64,000 nt of DNA from Pseudonocardia ammonioxydans. GTDB lineage: Bacteria > Actinomycetota > Actinomycetes > Mycobacteriales > Pseudonocardiaceae. Below the pieces are notes generated by a model, which worked only from the letters and a program-made list of their open reading frames with translations, made no database searches and was not told the DNA's origin. This document shows positions 1 through 8,138 of this stretch, piece by piece (the stretch's first letter is position 1; each line of letters begins with the position of its first letter). The stretch is taken from the NCBI RefSeq assembly GCF_900115005.1, contig NZ_FOUY01000013.1, positions 1-64,000 on the forward strand. The letters run 5' to 3'. The position numbers and the translations under genes were made by a program.

Positions 1-68
1 TCGACTTGCATGTGTTAAGCACGCCGCCAGCGTTCGTCCTGAGCCAGGATCAAACTCTCCAACAAAAA
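1..68 (-). rRNA. rrs: 16S ribosomal RNA, 5' end (partial)
   Basis: Read on the minus strand, this is the conserved start of bacterial 16S rRNA. It contains the universal AGAGTTTGATCCTGGCTCAG segment (complement of about 38-57), followed by the conserved stretch that ends in ACATGCAAGTCGA at base 1. The gene therefore runs out of the window to the left. The mature 5' end is placed near base 68 by analogy with actinobacterial 16S genes, which carry a T-rich TTTTGTTGG stretch before this segment; the exact base is uncertain. Only about 4% of the gene is present, so it cannot give a species. Confidence 0.97.
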
Positions 69-370
69 CCCTGACAAAAAAACCGGCCACAACACGACGG
101 GGTCGCATCACAGCCGAACAAACAATCTGGCACAAAAACGCCAAACCAAAAAATAGCTCGACACACTGTTGAGTTCTCAAAAGACACCCGCACCACCATC
201 ACCAGCCACCAGACCGGATCCAGAAGGCGGATCGCCTTGACCCCACCACTGTAACCACACCGGATTTCTCCGACGCGACCGGGGGGCCTGTTGTGGCCAG
301 CGGGCCTGTTGACCGAACCTCAGTGGCTCGTTCTGTCCGGCTCTCTCGCTGACAAGGAATAAGTTACAGG
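69..370 (-). promoter_or_regulatory. rRNA operon leader and promoter region
   Basis: About 300 bases precede the 16S gene on the minus strand. At 168-190 the complement reads TTTTGAGAACTCAACAGTG, a motif found in actinobacterial rRNA leaders and spacers and linked to processing and antitermination. The AT content is clearly above the rest of the window, with runs of A/T around 60-180. Possible promoter elements on the minus strand are GGTTACAGT near 246-254 and a TTGTCA near 347-352, but no element is clear enough to assign a start site. The outer limit is approximate. Confidence 0.6.
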
Positions 371-1676
371 ACGCTGCGGGGCCCGTGAACAGGGGGGTCG
401 GTTATCGGCGTTCTCGCAGGTGAACGGCCGGATACGGCCGGATGACCGTCCACCGCGGCGCTCGCCGGTGTAGCGCCCGGGCGGCTCGACACCGCCGGCC
501 CCGGTGCTCGCGCCCCCTCTCACCCTCTCGCCGTCTCCGTACCTTTCTGTCTCCGTACCCCCTGTCTCCACAGCCCGCCGTCTCCATTCCCCGCCGTCTC
601 GTGCCCCTGCGGGCTCGTGACCCCTGCGGTCTCGTGACGCCCTGCCTTCTCGTGGGCCTCGGGGGCTCGTGTCCCGGCCGGCAGCTCGTCGGCCACAGCC
701 GGTGCACTCACGCTCCTGGTGCGCGGTCCCGGCTCCGCCGAGCCGGAGGAGTGACGCACCGGCGACGGTGCGGCTGCGCGCCCGGTGACGGTGCGGCTGT
801 GCACCCGCTGGCCCTGTGCCGGACCCGGCGTGCGGCGCACGGCCGCGGCGCACGGGAACAGCACGCCGAACCTGTCCCGGCACGCCGGATGCCCCGGTCC
901 TGCCCCGAGGGGCACCCTCGCGGCGTCCTGGGCCCCGAGGGTGCCCCTGAGACCAGAGCCGAACCGGCCCAGGACGGAGGCCGGGTCCGGGAGCCGGGGT
1001 CAGGGGGCCGGGAGTCAGGGGTCAGGAGTCAGGGGTCAGGGGTCGGCGATGCCCGGACTGCGACCGGAACGACGACCGCCCCGCCGCGCTGGACGCGCGA
1101 CGGGGCGGAGGCCGGTTCCTGGTGACGGTCGGCTGTCGGGGCCGACTGTCGACACCGGCTGCCGGTGCTCGGAGGGGTGCTGATGTTCCTCGTCAGGTCC
1201 GACGCGGTCCGGGTCCACCGGGCGTTCGCGGCCTCGAGCAGCCTGGGCACCCGGTGCTCGGCACCCGGACCTCGGTGTTCGACGCCCAGTGCTCGGTGCT
1301 CGGTGTTCGATGCCCGTGCTCGGTGCTCGGTGCTCGGTGCCCCGTGTGCCCCGTGCTCGGTGTTCGGTGCCCCGTGCTCGGTGCTCGATGCCCCGTGCCC
1401 CGTGTGCCCCGTGCTCGGTGCTCGGCGTGCTCCCGTGCTCGGTCCTTCGTAGTCGGTGCTCCGTGCTCCGTGTTCGGACCCCTTGCCCGGGACTCATCAC
1501 CGGGAACTCATTGCCCGGGGTTCGCTGCCCGGAGTTCGCTGTCCGGAGTTCGCTGCCCAGAGCTCACCATCCGGAGCTCACCCCCAGGAGCTCATCGCCG
1601 GCAGCCGGCTGCTCGGGAACTCACTGCCCTCAGCTCACTGCCCGCAGCTGACTGCTCGGACGTCACTGCTCGGAGC
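371..1676. repeat. Gene-free degenerate repeat region downstream of rRNA leader
   Basis: I see no gene here. Open frames exist in several phases, but none shows a recognisable domain or a plausible ribosome binding site. The stretch is a mosaic of short degenerate direct repeats. Around 530-620 variants of CCGTCTCCGTACC recur. At 1003-1048 GGGGTCAG/GGAGTCAG units recur. At 1245-1460 units such as CGGTGCTCGGTGTTCG and CCCGTGCTCGGTGC recur. At 1495-1680 units like CCCGGAGTTCGCTG and GGAGCTCA recur. An inverted repeat at 908-948 is listed separately. The region separates the rRNA operon from an MFS gene. Confidence 0.7.
908..948. repeat. Perfect 13-bp inverted repeat (copy 1 of a dispersed family)
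   Basis: AGGGGCACCCTCG at 908-920 pairs perfectly with CGAGGGTGCCCCT at 936-948 across a 15-base loop. The same block, arms and part of the loop (GCGTCCTG) included, recurs at about 13467-13515, and a more degenerate version lies at about 13383-13430. The repetition in two intergenic regions 12.5 kb apart suggests a dispersed palindromic element rather than a chance hairpin. Confidence 0.6.
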
Positions 1677-3107
1677 TCACGCCCCGGCCGCCTCGACCGG
1701 CTCGGGCGTGCTGCTGCGCGGCCGGACCAGCAGCGACAGCAGGACCGCGACGACACCCACTCCCCCGGCGACGAGGAACGCCGCGTGCAGCCCGGCGGCG
1801 TCCGGCGCCGGGGCGGCGGAGGCCGAGCCGAGCGCGGCGACCGTGACGAACAGCGCGGTCCCCAGGGCGCCGGCGACCTGCTGCAGCGTCGTCAGGATGG
1901 CGCTGCCGTGCGAGTAGAGCCGGTCCGGCAGCGACCCGAGCGCCTCGGTCATCAGCGGCGTCATCATCAGCGACAACCCGCCCATCAGGATCAGGTGGTA
2001 GACGATCACGACGGCGAGCGGGGTGTCCGGGCCCATCGTGGAGAACAGGCCGAGCCCGCACGCCATCAGCACCGCACCCGGGATCACCAGCGGCCGCGCA
2101 CCGACCCGGTCGAACAGCGCACCCACCGGGCGGCCGAGCAGACCCAGCAGCAACCCCCCGGGCAGCACCGCCAGTCCCGAGACCACGGTGCTCACACCGA
2201 TCACCGACTGCAGGTACAGCGGCAGCAGCACCGCGGCCACGCCGATCAGGCTGAGCAGTACCAGCGCCGTCAGCACCAGCGCGACGACGAACGAACGCTG
2301 CTGGAACGGACGCAGGTCCAGCAGCGCCCGCCCGTCGCGCTGCAGCCGCAGCTGCCGGGCGACGAACACCACGAGCGCGACGACGCCGACCACGGCCGGC
2401 ACCCACGGTGGGACGCCCCCACCGGATCCCGTGCCGATCGCGGACAGCCCGTAGACCAGCCCGCCGAAACCGACCGCGGACAGCAGCACCGACGCGACGT
2501 CCAGCGGGACCGGACGGCCACCGCCGTCGAGCCGCAGCAGACTCGCCCCGACGGCCAGCGCGATCGCGGCCAGCGGCAGCACCAGCCAGAACATCCAGCG
2601 CCAGCCGAGCCCGAGGACGGCGCCACCGATCGTCGGCCCGATCGCCGGCGCGAGGGCGATCACGATCGTGATCGTGCCCATCGTCGCGCCCCGCCGCTCG
2701 GGCGGGACCAGCCGCAGGATCGTCGTCATCAGCAGCGGGATCATGATCGCGGTGCCGGCCGCCTGCACCACCCGGCCCACCAGGAGCACCTCGAACCCGG
2801 GCGCGAACCCGGAGATCGCGGTGCCGGCGGTGAAGGTCCCCACCGAGGTCAGGAAGACACCGCGCGGGGTGAAGCGGTCCAGTACGTAGCCGGTGGTCGG
2901 GATGACCACGGCCATAGTGAGCAGGAAGCCGCTGGTCAGCCACTGCACGGTGGTCGTCGGCACGCCGAGGTCGACGCTCAGGTCGCGCAGCGCGACGCTG
3001 AGGATCGTCTCGTTGAGGATCATCACGAACGCGGCACCGACGAGGACCGCGATCAGCGCTCCGGTGCCGCGCGCGGGTACCGGATCGGTACGGGACTGGG
3101 TACTCAC
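1677..3107 (-). CDS. MFS multidrug-type transporter (DHA2 / EmrB-QacA family)
   Basis: This is a 476-residue integral membrane protein of the major facilitator superfamily with about 14 hydrophobic segments, the DHA2 proton-antiport pattern. Family features include the early LNETILSVALRDL motif, the QWLTSGFLLTMAV stretch and the conserved Arg-rich loop after TM2 (DRFTPRGVF). I start it at GTG 3107, with CAGGAG eight bases upstream, rather than at an earlier codon that would add an Arg-rich non-membrane stretch. The start overlaps the stop of the upstream TetR gene by four bases (GTGA), so regulator and pump form one transcription unit. Probable role: export of a compound sensed by that TetR. 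The substrate cannot be read from sequence. Confidence 0.9.
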   Translation of the reverse strand: MSTQSRTDPVPARGTGALIAVLVGAAFVMILNETILSVALRDLSVDLGVPTTTVQWLTSGFLLTMAVVIPTTGYVLDRFTPRGVFLTSVGTFTAGTAISGFAPGFEVLLVGRVVQAAGTAIMIPLLMTTILRLVPPERRGATMGTITIVIALAPAIGPTIGGAVLGLGWRWMFWLVLPLAAIALAVGASLLRLDGGGRPVPLDVASVLLSAVGFGGLVYGLSAIGTGSGGGVPPWVPAVVGVVALVVFVARQLRLQRDGRALLDLRPFQQRSFVVALVLTALVLLSLIGVAAVLLPLYLQSVIGVSTVVSGLAVLPGGLLLGLLGRPVGALFDRVGARPLVIPGAVLMACGLGLFSTMGPDTPLAVVIVYHLILMGGLSLMMTPLMTEALGSLPDRLYSHGSAILTTLQQVAGALGTALFVTVAALGSASAAPAPDAAGLHAAFLVAGGVGVVAVLLSLLVRPRSSTPEPVEAAGA

Positions 3108-3796
3108 TCGGGCTCTCCTGGGCGGATGTCGACGGAGGTGGTGGCAGTGGCGACGGGGGCCCCGACCGCGGCGCCGACGCCGTCGGTCGCCGCACGCAGG
3201 GCGGTGCACAGCCGCGACACCGGGTCGGCCGGGGCTGCTCCGGCGGCGACCTCCGCGGCGACGTCCTCCCCGCTGATCCGCAGGGCGGCGGCGATCGCCG
3301 CGGCGTGCACCCGGACCTCGACGTCGTCGGCGGCGCGGCCGAGCCGTCCGGCGAGGGCCTCGGCGAGGACCTGCTCGGCGCGCTCGTGCACGGCCAGCCA
3401 GACCGCACGGAGCCCCGGTTCGGTGCGCGCGAGCGCGATCACCGCGAGGCCCGCATCGGCGTCGGCGGCCTCCTCAGGCCCGGCCGGTGGGCGGTACTCG
3501 GCGAGCAGGTGCTCGGCGAGCGTGCGGTCCGGCGGCCAGCACCGCAACGTCGAGACGGCGGGTTCGATGCTCCGCACGAGCACGGGCTCGACGCAGCTCT
3601 CCTTGGTCCCGAAGTAGCGCCACACGGTGCGGGCGGACAGCCCGACCGCGGCTCCGATCCGCTCACCGCTGGTCGCGGCGACGCCGTGGGTACGGAACAG
3701 CCGTACCGCCGCGCGGGAGATCTCGAGCCGCAGCAGGGTCCGCCGCCGCTCGCTCATCGGCGCGCGCCCGCGGGCGGCGGTGTCGACCGCGACCAC
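3104..3796 (-). CDS. TetR family transcriptional regulator (paralogue 1)
   Basis: This is a 230-residue TetR repressor. The N-terminal helix-turn-helix spans about residues 18-62 (LEISRAAVRLFRTHGVAATSG, then VGLSARTVWRYFGTKESC), and a helical ligand domain follows. GTG 3796 has AGGGGGA six bases upstream; an internal ATG at 3757 (MSERRR) is an alternative. The gene is translationally coupled to the MFS pump downstream and divergent from the monooxygenase gene at 3972. It is closely similar to the regulator at 7459-8112: both share the MSERRR start, the RLEISRAA helix and the FxTKESCVEPVL segment. It probably represses its own operon, and perhaps the monooxygenase, from the 3797-3971 region. 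Confidence 0.92.
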   Translation of the reverse strand: MVAVDTAARGRAPMSERRRTLLRLEISRAAVRLFRTHGVAATSGERIGAAVGLSARTVWRYFGTKESCVEPVLVRSIEPAVSTLRCWPPDRTLAEHLLAEYRPPAGPEEAADADAGLAVIALARTEPGLRAVWLAVHERAEQVLAEALAGRLGRAADDVEVRVHAAAIAAALRISGEDVAAEVAAGAAPADPVSRLCTALRAATDGVGAAVGAPVATATTSVDIRPGEPE

Positions 3797-3971
3797 GTCG
3801 TCCCCCTGCCCGTCATCCGGATGTCATTCACTGCCTTGTTGTCGCTCACTGACACTAACGACGCGAGCGGGCCGTCGACCACGAGAGCCTCGTCTCACCA
3901 GACTTTTTGGCAGTCTCTGTCAGTATCGGGGCGTAATGATCTTGTCACCGCGGACATCGGAGGACGACCGC
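3797..3971. promoter_or_regulatory. Divergent control region between TetR/MFS and monooxygenase genes
   Basis: These 175 bases separate two divergent genes and are AT-richer than their surroundings. ACTGACA at 3848-3854 and its inverse TGTCAGT at 3919-3925 form an inverted pair about 64 bases apart. These could be half-sites for the TetR product or parts of the two promoters. No canonical -35/-10 pair is convincing. The monooxygenase ribosome binding site GGAGGA lies at 3958-3963. Confidence 0.4.
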
Positions 3972-5846
3972 GTGAACACCACCGACCTCAGCGCCCCCGA
4001 CCCCGGCACTGCCGGGCCCGCCGCTGTGGAACCGACTGCCGTGGAACCGACTGCTGTGGAACCCACTTCCGGGGAACCGACTGCTGCCGACCTCGGGCGG
4101 CTCCGCGAGCGCTACCGCGCCGAGCGCGACCGCCGGATCCGCCCGGACGGCACCGCCCAGTACCGGCGGACCACCGGGGAGTTCGGCTTCTACGCCGACG
4201 ACCCGTGGTCCCCGCCGGTCGCGCGGGAACCGGTGCGCGACACCGTCGACGCCCTCGTCGTCGGGGGCGGGTTCGGCGGCCTGGTCGCGGCCGCCCGGCT
4301 GCGCGACGCCGGGCTGGAGCGGATCCGGGTCGTCGACACGGCCGGCGACTTCGGTGGTACCTGGTACTGGAACCGCTACCCCGGCATCGCCTGCGACATC
4401 GAGTCGTCGATCTACCTGCCGCTGCTGGAGGAGACCGGCGGCATGCCGACCCGCCGCTACCCGCCGGGCGAGGAGATCCGGGCGCACGCCCGCGCGATCG
4501 GCGAGCGCCACGACCTGCACCGCGACGCGCTGTTCGGCACCGAGGTCACCGGCCTGGACTGGGACGGCGACACGGACCGCTGGCAGGCCCGCACCGACCA
4601 CGGCGACGAGATCGCCGCCCGGTACGTGGTGCTCTCCTCCGGCCCGTTCAACCGGCCCAAGCTGCCCGGCATCCCCGGCATCGAGACCTTCGCCGGGCAC
4701 ACCTTCCACACCAGCCGCTGGGACTACGACTACACCGGCGGCGACGCCACCGGCGGCCTGGACCGGATCGGCGACCGGACGATCGCGGTGATCGGCACCG
4801 GCGCGACGGCGATCCAGTGCGTGCCGCACCTCGCCGAGGGCGCGAAGCACCTCTACGTCGTGCAGCGGACACCGTCCACCGTGGACGTGCGCGACGACGC
4901 GGCCTACGACGCGGACTGGTGGGCGTCGCTGGAGCCGGGCTGGCAGCGGCGCCGCCGCGAGGACTTCCTGAACCTGGTGAACATGCTCCCGCCCGAGCAC
5001 GGCGGGCAGGGCGTCGCCGACCGGTGGACCGACATCGCCCCGGTCCGCGGTGCCGTGCGCTACGCCCGCACCCGCGGCACCGAGACCCTCTCCGAGGCCT
5101 TGGAGATCGCCGACGCGGAGAAGATGGACGAGATCCGGGCCCGGGTCGACGCGGTCGTCGACGATCCGGCCACGGCCGCCGCGCTCAAGCCCTGGTACCG
5201 GCAGATGTGCAAGCGCCCCACGTTCAGCGACCGCTACCTGCAGACGTTCAACCGCCCGGACGTCACCCTGCTCGACACCGGCGGGCAGGGCGTGGAACGG
5301 ATCACCCCGCGCGGGCCGGTCGTCGGCGGGACCGAGTACCCGGTGGACGCGATCGTGTTCGCCACGGGCTTCGAGCTCGGTGCCGATCCCGCCACCCGTG
5401 CCGGGGTGGACATCCGCGGACGCGACGGGCGCACCCTGGCGAGCGCCTGGGCCGACGGGCTCAGCACGCTGCACGGCTGGGTCAGCCGCGGGTTCCCGAA
5501 CCTGTTCCACGTCGGGGCGCTGCAGAACGCGGCGTCGGTGAACTTCGCGCACGTGCTCGAGGAGCAGGCCACCCACATCGCCGCGGTCGTCGCGGCGGCC
5601 CGCCGGCGTGGCCGGCCCGTCGTCGAGCCCACCGCCGAGGCGGAGCGGGACTGGGTGCGCACGATCCGGGAACGGGCCGTCGACGGTCACGCCTTCCTCG
5701 CCGAGTGCACGCCCGGCTACTACAACTTCGAGGGACGCCCGCGCCGCCGCAACGAGCAGTTCGGCGGCGGGCCGGTGGAGTTCCACCGGATCCTGCGTGA
5801 GTGGCGGGACGGGTCCCTCGACGACGTGCTCGGCGGGGCCGGGTGA
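3972..5846 (+). CDS. FAD-dependent Baeyer-Villiger-type monooxygenase
   Basis: This is a 624-residue class B flavoprotein monooxygenase that probably converts a ketone to an ester or lactone with NADPH and O2. An FAD Rossmann motif (VVGGGFGGLVAA, about residue 95) is followed by DFGGTWYWNRYPG. The Baeyer-Villiger fingerprint FAGHTFHTSRWD lies near residue 240, and a second nucleotide motif, IGTGATAIQ, follows. The N-terminal extension of about 60 residues has an AVEPT repeat and then a helical segment, as in the longer cyclododecanone/steroid-type enzymes. GTG 3972 is chosen because GGAGGA sits eight bases upstream; an ATG at 3936 lacks such a site. The stop overlaps the next gene by four bases. 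The substrate is unknown; neighbours suggest a cyclic or long-chain ketone. Confidence 0.88.
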   Translation: MNTTDLSAPDPGTAGPAAVEPTAVEPTAVEPTSGEPTAADLGRLRERYRAERDRRIRPDGTAQYRRTTGEFGFYADDPWSPPVAREPVRDTVDALVVGGGFGGLVAAARLRDAGLERIRVVDTAGDFGGTWYWNRYPGIACDIESSIYLPLLEETGGMPTRRYPPGEEIRAHARAIGERHDLHRDALFGTEVTGLDWDGDTDRWQARTDHGDEIAARYVVLSSGPFNRPKLPGIPGIETFAGHTFHTSRWDYDYTGGDATGGLDRIGDRTIAVIGTGATAIQCVPHLAEGAKHLYVVQRTPSTVDVRDDAAYDADWWASLEPGWQRRRREDFLNLVNMLPPEHGGQGVADRWTDIAPVRGAVRYARTRGTETLSEALEIADAEKMDEIRARVDAVVDDPATAAALKPWYRQMCKRPTFSDRYLQTFNRPDVTLLDTGGQGVERITPRGPVVGGTEYPVDAIVFATGFELGADPATRAGVDIRGRDGRTLASAWADGLSTLHGWVSRGFPNLFHVGALQNAASVNFAHVLEEQATHIAAVVAAARRRGRPVVEPTAEAERDWVRTIRERAVDGHAFLAECTPGYYNFEGRPRRRNEQFGGGPVEFHRILREWRDGSLDDVLGGAG

Positions 5847-7423
5847 GCGCCCGCCCGCACGCGGGGCCCGCTGTCGGTCCGCTGTGGACGGCACCCCACC
5901 TGCGCGCGGAGCGGCTCTGCGGCCCGAACCCGCTGTGGGCGTCGAACGGCGCGGCGTTCGGGCCGGACGGCCGGCTGTGGATCGCGCAGTTCCTCGGCGG
6001 GACCGTCGGCGCACTGGACGTCACCACGGGCGCGATCGAGACCGTGCTCGGCCCGGACGGCCCGCTCACCGGCCCGGACGACCTCGTCTTCGGCGACGGC
6101 GGCGAACTGTTCGTGGTCGACCTGCCGGCCGGGCTGGTGTGGCGCCGGGACCCGGACGGGACGACGACGGTGGTCGCCGACGGCATCGTCGCGCCGGACG
6201 GGATCGCCTGGCACCGCGGGCGGCTGTTCGTCAACGAACTCGCGCCCGACGGGCGACTGCTCGAGATCGATCTCGACGGTGGGCCGCACCGGGTGCTGGC
6301 CACCGGGCTCGCGCTGGGCAACGCGATGGCGGTGGGGCCGGACGGGCTGCTGCACTACCCGCACCTCTACTCCGGTGAGGTGTGGTCGATCGACCCGGAC
6401 GGCGGCACCCCACAGCGGCTGCTGAGCGGGCTGGACCGGCCGGTCGCGGTGCGGTTCGACCCGGCCGGACGGCTGCGTGTGCTCTCCAACGGCGACCGCG
6501 GGACGCTGTGGACCTGCGCCGGCGGCGGCGTGCTCTCCGGGATCGACACCGGCATCACCGGCGCCGACAACGTCGCGTTCACCGCCGACGGCACCGCCTA
6601 CGTCACCGGCGCGTTCCGCGGTGGTATGCACGCGGTCGACCCCGGCGGTGCCGTGCGGCAGGTCGTGCCGGAGGGGCTCAACGGACCCTTCGGGATCGTC
6701 GCCACCCCCGACGGCGTGCTGGTCGCCGACTACTTCACGCTCGCCCACGCCGGTCCCGGGGGCGGTGGGGTCACCGTCCTGACCCATCCGGTGACCGAGG
6801 TCGGTGGAGGGGTGCGCGGCATCGGCCGCCGCAGTGGTGCCACCGTGCTGACCACCGACACCGGCGGGGTGTGGCGGGGCGGCGCCGGGGACTGGACCCG
6901 GATCGCCGACGGGCTCATCGCACCGACCGGTGTCGCCGGTACCGACGACGGGGTGCTGGTGGCCGACACCGGGTCCGGGCGGGTCCTGCACATCGCCGAC
7001 GACGGCACCGTCACCGAACGCGCCCGCGGGCTGGACCGGCCGGTCGACGTGGCCACCGGCCCCGGCGGCGACGTCCACGTCACGGTCACCGGTGGCGGGC
7101 AGGTCCTGCGGCTCAACGGGGACGGGCACACCGCCGTCGTCGCGGCGGGTCTGCACCGGCCCGAGGGGATCGCCGCCGACGGCGAGGCGCTGTGGTGCGC
7201 CGAGGCCGGGGCCGGCCGGCTGGTCCGGATCGACCCGGTGACGCGGGTCGTGTCGACGGCGGCGTCGGGCACGGCGTTCGACGTGCGTCCGCCGCACGTG
7301 CCGGTGGACTGCCGCAGCGGTGCGGCCCGGCGTCCGGCGCCGTTCGCCGGGGTCGCGGCCGACGCGAACGGGGTCGTGGTCGGGCTCTCCGGCGAGGGCG
7401 GCCTGCTGCGGCTGCGCCGCTGA
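5843..7423 (+). CDS. SMP-30/gluconolactonase-like beta-propeller protein
   Basis: This 526-residue protein is built of repeated beta-propeller blades, for example VAPDGIAWHRGRLFVNE, TGADNVAFTADGTAYVTG and RPEGIAADGEALWCAE. The length is roughly twice that of a single six-bladed SMP-30 lactonase, suggesting two propellers or an NHL-type long propeller (inference). The first blade reads CGPNPLWASNG and lacks the obvious EGPxW metal glutamate of classical SMP-30 enzymes, so catalysis is not assured. GTG 5843 overlaps the monooxygenase stop (GTGA), implying coupled translation. The natural hypothesis is opening of the lactone made by the upstream enzyme. No signal peptide is visible. Confidence 0.75.
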   Translation: MSARPHAGPAVGPLWTAPHLRAERLCGPNPLWASNGAAFGPDGRLWIAQFLGGTVGALDVTTGAIETVLGPDGPLTGPDDLVFGDGGELFVVDLPAGLVWRRDPDGTTTVVADGIVAPDGIAWHRGRLFVNELAPDGRLLEIDLDGGPHRVLATGLALGNAMAVGPDGLLHYPHLYSGEVWSIDPDGGTPQRLLSGLDRPVAVRFDPAGRLRVLSNGDRGTLWTCAGGGVLSGIDTGITGADNVAFTADGTAYVTGAFRGGMHAVDPGGAVRQVVPEGLNGPFGIVATPDGVLVADYFTLAHAGPGGGGVTVLTHPVTEVGGGVRGIGRRSGATVLTTDTGGVWRGGAGDWTRIADGLIAPTGVAGTDDGVLVADTGSGRVLHIADDGTVTERARGLDRPVDVATGPGGDVHVTVTGGGQVLRLNGDGHTAVVAAGLHRPEGIAADGEALWCAEAGAGRLVRIDPVTRVVSTAASGTAFDVRPPHVPVDCRSGAARRPAPFAGVAADANGVVVGLSGEGGLLRLRR

Positions 7424-7458
7424 CCTGACCGGGCGCCGCCGCTACCGGGGCGCCGCCG
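7424..7458. repeat. 17-bp tandem repeat at a convergent junction
   Basis: Between the propeller gene and the opposing TetR gene, the unit CCGGGGCGCCGCCGCTA occurs twice almost perfectly, followed by a partial third copy that runs into the TetR stop region. No hairpin terminator is evident in the 35-base gap. Confidence 0.5.
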
Positions 7459-8112
7459 CTACCGGGGTGCCGGCCCGGGGTCCGCAATGCCGTGGCCCGC
7501 GGCGCGCACCGCCGCCGACAGCCGGGCCACCAGGTCGTCGACCGGCGGTTCCTGGCCGTCGGCGGTGGCGGCGGCGATGTCCTCGGTCGCGATCCGCAGG
7601 GCCGCGTTCAGCGCCGCGGCCTGTACCCGGACCCCGACGTCGTCGCTCGTCCGGCCGAGCCGCTCGGCGAGGATGGCGGCGAGTACCGGCTCCGCCCGTT
7701 CCTGCACGACCAGCCAGATCGCTCGCAGCGCCGGTTCGGAGTGGGACAGCCGCAGGACGGCGAACACCAGCTCGCCGTCGTCGGGCCCGCTGCCGTCCGG
7801 GGCCCGGTAGTCGGCGAGGAGGTGCTCGTCGAGCGGGCGGCCCTCCGGCCACCGGCTCAGCGAGGCCGTGAACGCGTCGGTGGCCAGGCTCAGCACCGGC
7901 TCGACACAGCTCTCCTTGGTGCGGAACCAGCGCCACAGCGTGCGCGCGGACAGCCCGACCGCGTGCGCGATGTCCTCACCGCTGGTCGCGGCCACCCCGT
8001 GCGCGCGGAAGAGCCGGATCGCGGCACGGGAGATCTCGAGCCGCTGCAGCGCGCGGCGCCGCTCGCTCATCGGCCGCCGGCCACGCCGGGCCGGTGGCGC
8101 CGTCTCGGTCAC
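7459..8112 (-). CDS. TetR family transcriptional regulator (paralogue 2)
   Basis: This is a 217-residue TetR regulator with an N-terminal HTH (LEISRAAIRLFRAHGVAATSG, then VGLSARTLWRWFRTKESC) and a helical effector domain. It is a clear paralogue of the regulator at 3104-3796 over its whole length, including the C-terminal LAERLGRTSDDVGVRVQAAA segment. The GTG start at 8112 has GGGAGG seven bases upstream. It lies just downstream of the SDR gene on the same strand and converges on the monooxygenase/propeller operon. The two paralogues thus flank that operon and may respond to related ligands. Confidence 0.9.
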   Translation of the reverse strand: MTETAPPARRGRRPMSERRRALQRLEISRAAIRLFRAHGVAATSGEDIAHAVGLSARTLWRWFRTKESCVEPVLSLATDAFTASLSRWPEGRPLDEHLLADYRAPDGSGPDDGELVFAVLRLSHSEPALRAIWLVVQERAEPVLAAILAERLGRTSDDVGVRVQAAALNAALRIATEDIAAATADGQEPPVDDLVARLSAAVRAAGHGIADPGPAPR

Positions 8113-8138
8113 CTGTGCGCCTCCCGATGCCGGGCTGG

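Noticed and set aside
320-1125. Several overlapping open frames of 60-230 codons after the rRNA leader
   Set aside because: All are Arg/Pro/Ser-rich, in conflicting phases, without ribosome binding sites, and overlie repeat DNA.
1245-1460. Possible CRISPR array
   Set aside because: The units are short, contiguous and degenerate, with no unique spacers of constant length and no cas gene in the window.
1122-3617. Long plus-strand open frame of about 830 codons across the MFS/TetR genes
   Set aside because: It is antisense to two clear genes, is very rich in Arg/Gln/His with no domain, and arises from GC-rich third-position bias.
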